A DNA stretch of 64,000 nucleotides from CAVPDE01 sp963707125 (GTDB lineage Bacteria; Desulfobacterota; DSM-4660; Desulfatiglandales; HGW-15), in the NCBI GenBank assembly GCA_963707125.1, contig CAVPOU010000027.1:1-64000 (forward strand), read 5' to 3'. Each line of letters opens with the position of its first letter. The first letter of the stretch is position 1. Positions 36,468 through 44,832 of this stretch are shown piece after piece. The notes under the pieces were generated by a model, which worked only from the letters and a program-made list of their open reading frames with translations, did no database searches and was not told the origin of the DNA. A program made the translations under genes and the position numbers.

Positions 36468-36674
36468 TTAGGCCTTCTCCCCGGATATTTTCTCCCAGCA
36501 GGACCAATTGCAATCTCCTCCGCCAAGATCTCGGAGATAGGGATTGTCACCACGGACGCTCCGCACAATCTCTTTGCCGTTCTCCTCCGTGTGATATTCC
36601 ACGAGGAGGTAGGAGGGCCTCATGTCCTGCGGACATTGGATTTCCCACTTGACCCATCTTGACTGGCTGTCCAT
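36468..36674 (-). CDS. Small conserved-looking Cys/Trp protein, 68 residues
   Basis: The ATG at 36674 has GCAGGAG seven bases upstream, a good ribosome site. The protein has WVKWEIQCP at the N-terminus, YLLVEYHTEENGKE in the middle and GGDCNWSCWEKIS at the end. Three Cys, four Trp and the paired C-x3-C near the end suggest a compact metal-binding or disulfide fold. No signal peptide. I recognise no named family. It lies upstream of the diguanylate cyclase gene on the opposite strand. Confidence 0.6.
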   Translation of the reverse strand: MDSQSRWVKWEIQCPQDMRPSYLLVEYHTEENGKEIVRSVRGDNPYLRDLGGGDCNWSCWEKISGEKA

Positions 36675-36890
36675 AATAGTCTCCTGCTCTCCCAGGGCAT
36701 CAGCGCCCACAGGTTTCTAAACCCGGTTATCTTTTTTCGGGGATGGTACCGTATTCCCCAGGAAGTCACAACAGGAGTTCCACCTGGCCCCCTGAAAGAG
36801 CAGTGAGGTCTTCTTGAATGTCAGCACTACGCTTAAAATGCCGTTGCGCTCAGGCTAAAAGGCTTCTAGAATAATCCAGGCAGTCGCAAG

Positions 36891-38462
36891 ATGACCAGCA
36901 GCATTTCTTTCACCATCGGGCTTGTTACGGCCTCAGCCTTCACCGGCCTGCTGGCCGCATACGCCTTTCGGTTCCGAACCACGCCTGCTGCCGGCCCTTT
37001 GGGCTGGATGATGCTTGCATGCACCGTTTACTCCCTGGGGTATGCATTCGAGCTCGCCAGCTCAAGCCTCCAGAACATGCTCTTCTGGTCAAAGGTCCAG
37101 TATCTCGGGATTTCTTTCATCCCCACCCTCTGGCTGCTTTTCATCCTCACCTATTCAGGGAGAGAGCCGTGGCTGACACCGGTCACGAAAACAGCGATTT
37201 TTTCCTTGTCGAGCCTGACCCTTCTCCTTCATTGGACGAACTCGCTCCATCACTTGTACTATGCCTATGCGAGCGTCGACAACGCCAGGCCGTTTCCTGT
37301 CCTCGCCTTTGTCAAAGGCCCCTGGTACTGGGTCCATCAGGTTTACACCAACTTCGCTCTTCTGGCAGGGACCATCCTTCTCCTGAGCCAGTACATCCGG
37401 GCATCACCGGCTTACCGGCCGCAGACAGCGGTCGTGCTCCTTGGTTCGGTCCTGCCCTGGTGTGCCTATCTGGTCTATCTTGCCGGGCTCGGCCCTGACC
37501 ACATTGATCTGTCCCCCTTCGGCTTGGCTGTCTCAGGGCCCCTCTTTGCTTGGGGAATTCTGCGCTACAAGCTCCTTGACCTCGTGCCCATAGCCAAGGA
37601 GAGCGTCTTTGCCGGAATGCGGGATGGGGCCGTCGTCGTTGACCTTCACAACCGGCTCGCCGATTTCAACCCTGCAGCTGAGCGTGTTTTCCCAATTCTT
37701 TCGCGAAGGTCTGTGGGGCAACCCTTGCGGGAGTCCATTGGCGGCCTGGAAGCGCTCGATGAACTTCTCAAAGAGGGCGGCTCTCCTGAAGTGGAGATCC
37801 AGGTGGGCGGAGGTGAAGCACCCCGTTACTACCAAGCCCGGATGTCCCTGGTGAGGACCAGGACCGGAAGACTTTGCGGCCGGACGATCGTGTTCAGTGA
37901 AATAACGTCCCAGGTTCTCCTTCTCCAAAAGCTCCAGATGCTGGCCTCCGTTGACGATCTCACCGGCGCTTACAACCGCCGTTACTTCCTAGATCTCGGC
38001 AGAAATGAAATCGCCCGCTCAAAGCGCTACGGCAGGGCCCTGTCCGTCATCATCGCCGACCTTGACCATTTCAAGAGAGTCAATGACACATGGGGCCATG
38101 AAGCCGGCGATTTCGTCCTCAAAGAGGCAAGCGACATTTTAAAAAAAGGCCTGCGGAGCTCAGACCTCTTAGGACGCCATGGAGGCGAGGAGTTTGCCCT
38201 TCTTCTGCCTGAAACGCCACCGGACCAGGCGGCCATGGTGGCGGAGCGGCTGCGAGCCATGATCGCTCAGGTGCCCATCCAGATTCCGGGCGGCACATCC
38301 CTCACTCTCACAGCCAGCTTCGGCGTCGCAGGCATGGAACGCGTCACCGAGGACACGATCGATTTCTTGATACGGGCCGCTGATCAGGCGATGTACGAAG
38401 CCAAAGCAGCGGGCCGGAACTGCGTCCGCCTGGCATCTCCCCTCGATCGGACGTCCTCGTAG
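36891..38462 (+). CDS. Diguanylate cyclase with seven-TM N-terminal sensor and PAS-like region
   Basis: A 523-residue membrane diguanylate cyclase. Seven hydrophobic segments cover about 1-235 and match the His-kinase 7TM sensor type. A PAS-like linker (about 235-350) has DGAVVVDLHNRLADFNPAAE. The GGDEF domain (about 355-515) shows LTGAYNRRYFLDL, DHFKRVNDTWGHEAGD, GRHGGEEFALLLPE with an intact GGEEF site, and the inhibitory RSSD five residues before it. It should make cyclic di-GMP from GTP with product inhibition. The input signal is unknown. No EAL domain is present. Confidence 0.93.
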   Translation: MTSSISFTIGLVTASAFTGLLAAYAFRFRTTPAAGPLGWMMLACTVYSLGYAFELASSSLQNMLFWSKVQYLGISFIPTLWLLFILTYSGREPWLTPVTKTAIFSLSSLTLLLHWTNSLHHLYYAYASVDNARPFPVLAFVKGPWYWVHQVYTNFALLAGTILLLSQYIRASPAYRPQTAVVLLGSVLPWCAYLVYLAGLGPDHIDLSPFGLAVSGPLFAWGILRYKLLDLVPIAKESVFAGMRDGAVVVDLHNRLADFNPAAERVFPILSRRSVGQPLRESIGGLEALDELLKEGGSPEVEIQVGGGEAPRYYQARMSLVRTRTGRLCGRTIVFSEITSQVLLLQKLQMLASVDDLTGAYNRRYFLDLGRNEIARSKRYGRALSVIIADLDHFKRVNDTWGHEAGDFVLKEASDILKKGLRSSDLLGRHGGEEFALLLPETPPDQAAMVAERLRAMIAQVPIQIPGGTSLTLTASFGVAGMERVTEDTIDFLIRAADQAMYEAKAAGRNCVRLASPLDRTSS

Positions 38463-38548
38463 TTTATCTCTGAGGTTGGGGAGACTATTTCGCCAAGGAA
38501 TTGCACTTCGAATGAAGAGGGACAAGGGCCTCCCCAGTCTTTCATATA

Positions 38549-38586
38549 AGACCGTGAGGCCCTCCGCGGTCTGTAGCTGTCTTTTT
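38549..38586 (+). terminator. Possible terminator after the diguanylate cyclase gene
   Basis: Arms AGACCG (38549-38554) and CGGTCT (38567-38572) with a GC-rich 12-base loop; a T-run follows at 38582-38586. The T-run is nine bases off the stem, so it is a weak candidate between convergent genes. Confidence 0.35.
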
Positions 38587-38591
38587 AGGCT

Positions 38592-41500
38592 TCAGTCGAA
38601 TTTCTCTTTGACGAATTCGTTGAGCCTGCCTTCGAAATCCATTTCCCAGCCCCCGTGATAGACAATCGTTGTGGCAATCTCACTCGCCAAGATGGCATGC
38701 TTAATTTTGGAAGGGAGGCCCTTCAATCGTCTCCCAAATTTGGGGTTCTCTCTGATCAGAGCCGGCAGATGGTTCATGAGCACTTTGCGGAAAAGCGGTT
38801 GATCGCACAGGTCAGGACGGCCCTGGAAATAGCTGAACAGTTTTGCATAGTGATCATTGATTTCCTCACTGATCGCATTGCTGATGTCCGTATAAAAGAG
38901 CTTCCCGTTTCCCTCCCGGTGCCTCTGAAAAATCAGCTTTGCTTCTTCTTCCGCTCTCTTCTCGAGGATGGCCAGGACATCTTGAACGTAGGCCTCCTTG
39001 TACGCAAGGAACTCCTTTGCGGTCATGAGCAGGTTGGCGATAATCTCGTAGGAAGAAGAGATCACCCCGCACTTGTTGGCCGAGGCATCCCGCAGAACGA
39101 TCACTCCCTTTTTCTGAATCTCTGAGCGCGCCCCAGGTGTGATGAAGGAATTGGCCCCTTCCGTGATCACCCGGAGGGTCGGTTTCCCGCTTGAATCAAG
39201 GAGCCTTTGCCAGTTGCTCCTGTCGATGGTTTCAGGCCTTCCCCCGCAGGGAAGAAAAAGGTCTGTGGATACGGTGAAAACCAGCTCATCCATCTCCTTG
39301 TAGAACTCATCCACCGTGATCCAGGATTCCTCAGCCCCTTCTTCGGTCCGGATCACCTTTCTGTACAGTTCCCGAGGACCGTCCTGACGCCGGTCTCCCC
39401 TAAACAGAATAAACCCTCCCGGGTGAAGTGCTTCAGGCAGAAAATGATCCAGGTCATGTTTGAGAACGATTCTCCGAAGCTCCGCCCTCTCCGCTCCTTC
39501 CGGATCATACAGCCCCGCCGTTCCATCCACGATGCACAGAAGCTTCGCCTTGGGGCAGCGTTCCAGCAGCAGACGCATGGAGTTCCCGGCCACATCCCCG
39601 TTGGTCCCCCCTGTAAACCTCACCGTGAACGGATCCCGGTGCATGTCTATGCCGATTTCCTTCATAGCCACCTCGGCAAACTTCATCACCCCCCGGGAGG
39701 TGACCCCGTATTCCTTGTGATTGATTCCAATCTCCTTGCTCGACATGATGCCGATGCCAAGAATATAGCCCCTCTTCACCGACTGCCGGGCCATGAACTC
39801 AATCATGGAATCGCTCATGTTTTCGTCCGGCCCCAACTCAATGGGCTCTTCTTCCCCGTAGTAGTCCACCACATTGGGATGCTTGACCTGCCCCTTTTCC
39901 GTGACAAAGAGGTCCAGGAAAGCGTTGAGGATTCCGTACTGTGCCTTGTACAGGCGCTGGGTCACCAGGGTGGGGGAATCCAGACCCACCGCATCCACCA
40001 CCACGGTCAGTTTGGAGCCTCCTTCATAAATGTCCTTATTCTTGAGGTGCTGCGTGTGAGCCAGGACATAGACCTCTCTGAACAGGCTGTTGGTGTTGGT
40101 GGTGCACTCATCCGGCGTCTTGCAGATGATGGTCCGCCACCCTCCCCTGGCAATGTCTGAAAACCCGATGTGATACCCCACCGCGTGACGGCTGAAGAAA
40201 AAGGTGATTCGGAATGGGTTTCCCTGGGGCAAGTCCGAGGTGAACGTCGGCCCAAGGTCTCTCAGGATTCCGGGATCCAGGCGAAACGCAAGCGCGTGCT
40301 TCTCCGGCACAAAGAAATTGGTTTTCAGCGTCCGCTGGATGAAGAAAAGACAAGTTCGGAAGATGGTTCTCCTGACCTCGTCCAGGTACCTGTGCCCCGT
40401 GTTGTAGTTCGCGATCACCTCCAGAGCTTCTCTCAGTGCCTTTTCATAGAATTTTTCTCTTTCCTGGGTTTCCGGATCAAATCGGGTCTTGAACAGTTGA
40501 ATCAGTCTCAAGGTGATATCCGGATTGGAGTGAAAAGAGGTGGTCACCATGCCCTCATCAAAGCGATCCGGTTCCTTATGGGCCAGGAAGGTGTGACAGA
40601 ACGCGGCAAAGGCATTGGTCAGAGAAGCCTCTTCTCCGGTCATGATCCGATTCACCACAAAATCCGTGTAAGAGATGGTGGAGGAGGAAAGGATCTGGGT
40701 ATTGTAGAGCTCGTTTTGGAGCTTTCTGAAAAGGTCAGATCCCTTTTCCACGAGCTTCCCGTCATGGGTGAGGACATAGAAGTTGCCGAGAAAATAGGGG
40801 TGGACGCCGGTGCTGATAATCAAACAGTAGGAGCGGCGGACCCCGATTCCCAATCTCTGGAATATCTCGCTCACCTGTGTCAGGAAATCCCTTTGAGGAG
40901 GATTGCCGACGGAGAAAAGAACACGCGATTCTTCCTGGTGCCTTTCGTCCTCTTTTTTCTCCACGTCAAAGAAGAGACCGTCATGCCGTTTGCCTTGCTG
41001 GTATAACCAGAGAACACGGGCCACTCTTTCGGGCGGAGAGATCCTCACGTAAGAAGCATTATTCAACCACAGAAGCTTCAGACTGGCGTCGAACTCCGTG
41101 AACTCGAAGTCCGAATAAAGCCGTTTCATTGCCGCCTGGACACTGCCCTTGACCCACCCCGGAATTTTGACCAGTCCCGCTTCTCCAATCTCCTCGTGGC
41201 TTTTCCTGTCGAATTCATACCGTTGGATCTCCAGGTACTTGCCCACATGAGGAATGGGATTGTAGGAATGAGACATCTCTGCATAGGAGATTTCTCTCTC
41301 CCGGAGGGTTTTGAGGGTGTCGTAGATGGAGCCGGGAACGTCGAGCCTCGCGATCATCTGCTTCTTTTCCTGATTCACAAGAACGACTTCTTTTTCGCTT
41401 GCCACGTCAGGGAGCCTTTCAGCGAGATGGATGATCGCTTCCACTTCTTCTTTCATCGTAATGAAGAAGTAAGGGTGCATGTTCTTGTGCAACCATTCCA

Positions 41501-41633
41501 GGTTCTCGGAAGTCTTCCTCGACTGATCGAGGAGTCTGCTTTCAATCTGGCGGTGAAGAGCATCCTCTTGTGAAACCACTGAAACATCATGCCCCTGAAG
41601 GGACGCCAATTTCAACGCGCTCTTTGATTTCAT
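38592..41633 (-). CDS. Large NAD-type glutamate dehydrogenase
   Basis: A 1013-residue glutamate dehydrogenase of the large class, about the length of fungal NAD-GDH and shorter than the 1,600-residue bacterial type. It oxidatively deaminates glutamate to 2-oxoglutarate. A long N-terminal regulatory region occupies residues 1-500. The catalytic half shows GGWRTIICKTPDEC, NKDIYEGGSKLTVV, HPNVVDYYGEEEPIELGPDE, GYILGIGIMSSKEIG and RFTGGTNGDVAGNSMRLL; then VITEGANSFITPGAR and KCGVISSSYEI. ATG 41633 has AGAGGA upstream. It starts 25 bases after the Cys-rich gene, which itself lies downstream of a sigma54 promoter, so it is probably expressed from it. Confidence 0.9.
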   Translation of the reverse strand: MKSKSALKLASLQGHDVSVVSQEDALHRQIESRLLDQSRKTSENLEWLHKNMHPYFFITMKEEVEAIIHLAERLPDVASEKEVVLVNQEKKQMIARLDVPGSIYDTLKTLREREISYAEMSHSYNPIPHVGKYLEIQRYEFDRKSHEEIGEAGLVKIPGWVKGSVQAAMKRLYSDFEFTEFDASLKLLWLNNASYVRISPPERVARVLWLYQQGKRHDGLFFDVEKKEDERHQEESRVLFSVGNPPQRDFLTQVSEIFQRLGIGVRRSYCLIISTGVHPYFLGNFYVLTHDGKLVEKGSDLFRKLQNELYNTQILSSSTISYTDFVVNRIMTGEEASLTNAFAAFCHTFLAHKEPDRFDEGMVTTSFHSNPDITLRLIQLFKTRFDPETQEREKFYEKALREALEVIANYNTGHRYLDEVRRTIFRTCLFFIQRTLKTNFFVPEKHALAFRLDPGILRDLGPTFTSDLPQGNPFRITFFFSRHAVGYHIGFSDIARGGWRTIICKTPDECTTNTNSLFREVYVLAHTQHLKNKDIYEGGSKLTVVVDAVGLDSPTLVTQRLYKAQYGILNAFLDLFVTEKGQVKHPNVVDYYGEEEPIELGPDENMSDSMIEFMARQSVKRGYILGIGIMSSKEIGINHKEYGVTSRGVMKFAEVAMKEIGIDMHRDPFTVRFTGGTNGDVAGNSMRLLLERCPKAKLLCIVDGTAGLYDPEGAERAELRRIVLKHDLDHFLPEALHPGGFILFRGDRRQDGPRELYRKVIRTEEGAEESWITVDEFYKEMDELVFTVSTDLFLPCGGRPETIDRSNWQRLLDSSGKPTLRVITEGANSFITPGARSEIQKKGVIVLRDASANKCGVISSSYEIIANLLMTAKEFLAYKEAYVQDVLAILEKRAEEEAKLIFQRHREGNGKLFYTDISNAISEEINDHYAKLFSYFQGRPDLCDQPLFRKVLMNHLPALIRENPKFGRRLKGLPSKIKHAILASEIATTIVYHGGWEMDFEGRLNEFVKEKFD

Positions 41634-41658
41634 ATTTTCCTCTGAAAGAGTTCTGTAA

Positions 41659-42018
41659 TTATTTCGCCGTTTTTCTCTCCTCAAAAAACTCGCACAGCCA
41701 CGTGCCTCCACCGGGTTTTGTGAGCCTGCAAGCGTAAAGCTTATCACAGTGTTTGCAAAGCCCAATATAGTTGTTTGAGAATTTTTCCTTGTTCACGGCG
41801 ACCTGGGTGAGGGTCTCCACGTGGACCGGCTCCAGCACGCCCTCTTTCCTGTGCGGATTCGCTCTGGTAGAGCTGAATTCCTCGCAGAACATGACCGGGT
41901 TCTTAATGCTCTTTGGGTACCTGCAGATCGCCAGGCTCGTACAGGCCGCGCAAATCCCAGCCCTCCCGAACGTGCGCTTTCGCGGGCTTCTTTCTTTTTT
42001 AGCGGCTTTAGCCTCCAT
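41659..42018 (-). CDS. Small protein with two tandem Cys4 motifs
   Basis: A 119-residue basic protein. After a Lys/Arg-rich N-terminus (MEAKAAKKERSPRKR) it carries two copies of one Cys motif. Repeat 1 is GICAACTSLAICRY...PVMFCEEF. Repeat 2 is GLCKHCDKLYACRLTK...TWLCEFFEE. Each has C-x2-C-x6-C and a distal CE(E/F)F, suggesting two metal sites (zinc or Fe-S). ATG 42018 has GGAGGAGGAG before it. It lies between a sigma54 promoter and the glutamate dehydrogenase gene, 25 bases ahead of the latter. I recognise no characterised homologue. Confidence 0.75.
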   Translation of the reverse strand: MEAKAAKKERSPRKRTFGRAGICAACTSLAICRYPKSIKNPVMFCEEFSSTRANPHRKEGVLEPVHVETLTQVAVNKEKFSNNYIGLCKHCDKLYACRLTKPGGGTWLCEFFEERKTAK

Positions 42019-42097
42019 GGGAATCTCCTCCTCCTTCTCTTTGGTTTTCTTTGAAAGAGGCGCCAAAAGGCGCGCCAAGCTTTCGACCTAAACAAAA

Positions 42098-42113
42098 GGC
42101 AACCTCTGTGCCA
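42098..42113 (-). promoter_or_regulatory. Sigma54 (-24/-12) promoter for the Cys-rich protein and glutamate dehydrogenase
   Basis: The minus strand reads TGGCACAGAGGTTGCC, matching the consensus TGGCAC-N5-TTGC with the GG and GC elements 10 bases apart. The transcription start would be near 42087, about 70 bases before the Cys-rich start codon. Confidence 0.7.
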
Positions 42114-42195
42114 TTCCACGGGTTTGGATGCAACCGGCTGAATTTATAAGGATTTTTTTGAACGGATTTTGTTAACGTGAAAAAAATCTCTCGAT

Positions 42196-42215
42196 AACGG
42201 GCAGAAACGCCCGTT
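42196..42215. promoter_or_regulatory. Palindrome upstream of the sigma54 promoter
   Basis: AACGGGC, 6 bases, GCCCGTT: perfect 7-bp arms about 90-110 bases upstream of the -24 box, the usual distance for an activator site. On the minus strand a T-run follows at some distance, so it may instead terminate the activator gene. Confidence 0.4.
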
Positions 42216-42267
42216 GGTAGGGTGAACGGAAAGGTTATCTAATTGGAAACTAAAGATAAATTGAACT

Positions 42268-42283
42268 TGGGCGATTTCGCCCA
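42268..42283 (-). terminator. Hairpin just after the sigma54 activator stop
   Basis: TGGGCG-ATTT-CGCCCA, 6-bp stem with a 4-base loop, starting 11 bases after the activator stop codon. The following sequence is only moderately T-rich, so termination is uncertain. Confidence 0.35.
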
Positions 42284-42293
42284 GTATGGGCGT

Positions 42294-44132
42294 TCACATA
42301 CCAAACTTCTGCATGCGCCTGAAAAGAGATCTCCGGGAGACACCAAGGAGCGAGGCGGCTTTCGACTTGTTCCATCGTGTCTGCTCCAATGCACGGAGGA
42401 CGGCGCCTTTCTCAAGGTCTTCCACCGTCTCTTTGAGTTGTTTCACTTCAGATGGCCTCTTTTCACCGGGATGGCTGAGGTCGCCAACGCTCATGAAATC
42501 CAGGCGGTCGACCGTCAGATATCGATGGATCACGTTTTGGAGTTCACGGATGTTACCGGGCCAGGTGTGATTGAAGAAAGCCTCAAGGGTGTCTCCGGGA
42601 AGACGCGCCGGTTTTCCCTCCTCCGCATGACTTCGCAGGAAATGGTCCACCAGCAAGGGGATGTCTTCCTTGCGGTCCCTGAGCGGAGGCAACGTGATGG
42701 GGATCACATTGACTCTATAAAAGAAGTCCTCTCGCATCAGCCCCATCCGAACCTGGTCCACGAGGTTTCTGTTTGTCGCTGCAATGGTGCGAAAATCCGA
42801 TTTCTTAGGTTTGTTGCTTCCCACGGGGAAATAGTCTCCTCCATCAATCGCTCGCAGGAGCTTGACCTGCGTGTTCAAGCTCAGTTCCCCGATTTCATCC
42901 AGGAACAGGCTCCCGCCGTCCGCGATGTCCAGGTACCCCGCCTTGTCCATGTAGGCGCCTGTGAAGGCCCCCTTCTTGTGGCCAAAGAATTCGCTCTCCA
43001 GGAGATCCTCCGGGATGGCTCCGCAGTTGACCGTCACGAATTCCTTGTGGCGCCTGCTGCTCAGTTCGTGAACCGCGCGAGCGACGAGTTCTTTGCCTGT
43101 ACCGGACTCGCCGAAGATGCAGACGCTGGCATTGGAGCTTGCCGCCCTCAAAATCAGTTCATAAACCTCCTGCATGGGTTGACTCTTGCCGATGATGTTT
43201 CCGAACCGGTATCGCTCTCTCATGGACGATCGGAGGGTGATGTTCTCCCTGCGCAGGTGCTCCGCTTCTTCCTGCATGGCGATCTCCTTGAGCACCCTCT
43301 CCGTCACATCCCGGACGGTCGTCAGGACCGCTGGCTTTCCTTCAAACTGAATCACGCTGTGGTGCCCTTCGACCCAAAGGCTTCTTCCATCTTTCATGAC
43401 ACACTGGGCTTTGAACCCTTTTTCGTAAGGGTGGTCCGAGTCCAGCACCTTAAAAAACCGATCGTCTGTCTGAATGAAACCCTCCGAAGCCAATTCAGCA
43501 GGCGTTTTCCCGATCAGGCTTCTTGCCTTTCTGAAACCGAACATGGAAACGAACGCACGATTCACAAACAAGAATTTCCCTTCCTGAAGGAGTGTCACAC
43601 CATCCGCGACCTGCTCGGCAAGGACACGGTATCTTTCTTCACTCTCCCTCAGGGACTTCTCTGCGAGCTTGAGCCAAACGATCTTCCCCAGTTTTTCAGC
43701 AACCGCGTCGATCAGCTTTCTTTCTTCTTTGAGAAAGGGGCCTTCGTGACTTTGCGGTCTCTCTTCTTTGTAGAAGACTTCCAGAATTCCCATGTTCTCA
43801 TCGTTGACCACAATGTCGGAAGCCAGTTTCCAGGTCGTGTCCTCGAACTTCTTTGTCGTGAATACACGGCCGTCCAGCGTGATCCGGCCGCAGGTGACTT
43901 CGGGGTACTGCCAGGCGGCAGGAAGGAGGTGCAGAGTCCCCTTGATGATTTCCTCCAGGGAAATGCCCGGCCTTTCCAGAAGATTGGAAATGCCGTACAG
44001 GCAATCCAACTCCTTCACCCTCTCCCGAAGGTCATGGCTCACTCTCTCAAGCGCGTCATCAGGAGTCTTGCGCTTCGTGGATTCCCTTTGCTCAACCTGT
44101 TTCACTTGATCCCTCATCGGTTTCTTCCGCAT
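42294..44132 (-). CDS. Sigma54-dependent activator with GAF-like and PAS domains
   Basis: A 612-residue regulator without a receiver domain. A GAF-like region covers about 35-165 (VKELDCLYGISNLLE, ITLDGRVFTTK). A PAS domain covers about 168-285 (DGVTLLQEGKFLFVNRAFVSMFG, DGRSLWVEGHHSVIQFEG). The AAA+ domain (about 310-540) has ESGTGKELVARAVH, GAFTGA, GGSLFLDEIGEL and the R-finger region FFYRVNVIPI. A Fis HTH lies at the end (NKSKAASLLGVSRRSLFRRMQKF). It senses a small ligand or redox signal rather than phosphorylation. It lies 180 bases upstream of a sigma54 promoter leading to the Cys-rich/GDH genes on the same strand, so it is the natural activator candidate. Confidence 0.92.
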   Translation of the reverse strand: MRKKPMRDQVKQVEQRESTKRKTPDDALERVSHDLRERVKELDCLYGISNLLERPGISLEEIIKGTLHLLPAAWQYPEVTCGRITLDGRVFTTKKFEDTTWKLASDIVVNDENMGILEVFYKEERPQSHEGPFLKEERKLIDAVAEKLGKIVWLKLAEKSLRESEERYRVLAEQVADGVTLLQEGKFLFVNRAFVSMFGFRKARSLIGKTPAELASEGFIQTDDRFFKVLDSDHPYEKGFKAQCVMKDGRSLWVEGHHSVIQFEGKPAVLTTVRDVTERVLKEIAMQEEAEHLRRENITLRSSMRERYRFGNIIGKSQPMQEVYELILRAASSNASVCIFGESGTGKELVARAVHELSSRRHKEFVTVNCGAIPEDLLESEFFGHKKGAFTGAYMDKAGYLDIADGGSLFLDEIGELSLNTQVKLLRAIDGGDYFPVGSNKPKKSDFRTIAATNRNLVDQVRMGLMREDFFYRVNVIPITLPPLRDRKEDIPLLVDHFLRSHAEEGKPARLPGDTLEAFFNHTWPGNIRELQNVIHRYLTVDRLDFMSVGDLSHPGEKRPSEVKQLKETVEDLEKGAVLRALEQTRWNKSKAASLLGVSRRSLFRRMQKFGM

Positions 44133-44585
44133 GCGAGTGTCCTTGATCTCTTTCGAAAACTCAAAACAAGAACCCAGACAACCCCCGGCAATCTTGTCTT
44201 ACAAGAAGAGCTAAACCAGTTATTAATGGTCCCATAATTGTCACGACACTCTCCATAAATCCCTCCTGATTTCCCTTTAACAAAGGGATGAATTACCCCT
44301 CTTTGGCCGCCGGCCCATAGGGCCTCTGGCCCGGAGGGAAAAGAGGGGCGAGGGGAGATTTTAGAGACCATGTCGATTCAATTTCGAGACTGTTCATAAT
44401 CTACAGTTTACGGTTTTTTAAAGAACCTGTCGACTCGAATGTGCGATTTCGCCGAGATCAAGAATCACGGTTTTGTATGTAGCTCCTCGTCCCTCCTCAC
44501 CCTACTCTATCCCCTATGGACCATACCTTTTCGGTTTATTCATTGTCTAGAACGTGATAGCATGTAGCAAAATCGAAGAGAGACC
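44133..44585. other. Intergenic stretch of about 450 bases with one repeat, no gene
   Basis: Between the divergent sigma54 activator and the small hypothetical gene. It contains a repeat at 44266-44362. I found no gene or convincing promoter. Confidence 0.4.
44266..44362. repeat. Inverted G/C-rich intergenic repeat
   Basis: CCCTTTAACAAAGGGATGAAT, then CCCCTCTTTGG at the left and GGGAAAAGAGGGGCG at the right, with a GGCCGCCGGCCCATAGGGCC core. It resembles the common CCCCTTT...AAAGGGG short intergenic repeats. Confidence 0.5.
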
Positions 44586-44780
44586 ATGAAAACTATCGTC
44601 TATCCCAAGTCCTTGAAAGACATCCCGGCCTGGCGGCGGCGGCAGATTGCGCAGGATATCCAGTGGTTCACCAGGTATTCCCCGGTCGAGAGGCTGGACT
44701 ATATCGACAGGGAGTGGGCTGAAATTCAAGACTTCATCAAGGAGTACAGTCTCCTCAAGCATGGAACCAGAACAAAATAA
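44586..44780 (+). CDS. Small hypothetical protein, 64 residues
   Basis: ATG at 44586 with GAAGAGAG a few bases upstream. The sequence is basic and helix-prone (KDIPAWRRRQIAQDIQWFTRYSPVERLDYIDREWAEIQDF). No signal peptide, membrane segment or Cys motif. It precedes the racemase by 52 bases on the same strand and may be co-transcribed. It resembles small DUF-type or antitoxin-like proteins in size only; no toxin gene is adjacent. The function is unknown. Confidence 0.55.
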   Translation: MKTIVYPKSLKDIPAWRRRQIAQDIQWFTRYSPVERLDYIDREWAEIQDFIKEYSLLKHGTRTK

Positions 44781-44832
44781 GAGACGAGCAGGACATTGAG
44801 TACCTGCTGAAAGCCAAGAAGCTACGCAAACA

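Noticed and set aside
36844..36872. Possible promoter TTGCGC-17-TAGAAT before the diguanylate cyclase
   Set aside because: The predicted transcript would start only about 12 bases before the ATG, leaving no room for a normal ribosome site; the -35 is poor.
42243..44237. Long plus-strand open frame of 664 codons
   Set aside because: It is the antisense of the sigma54 activator; the minus-strand frame has all domains and a good start.
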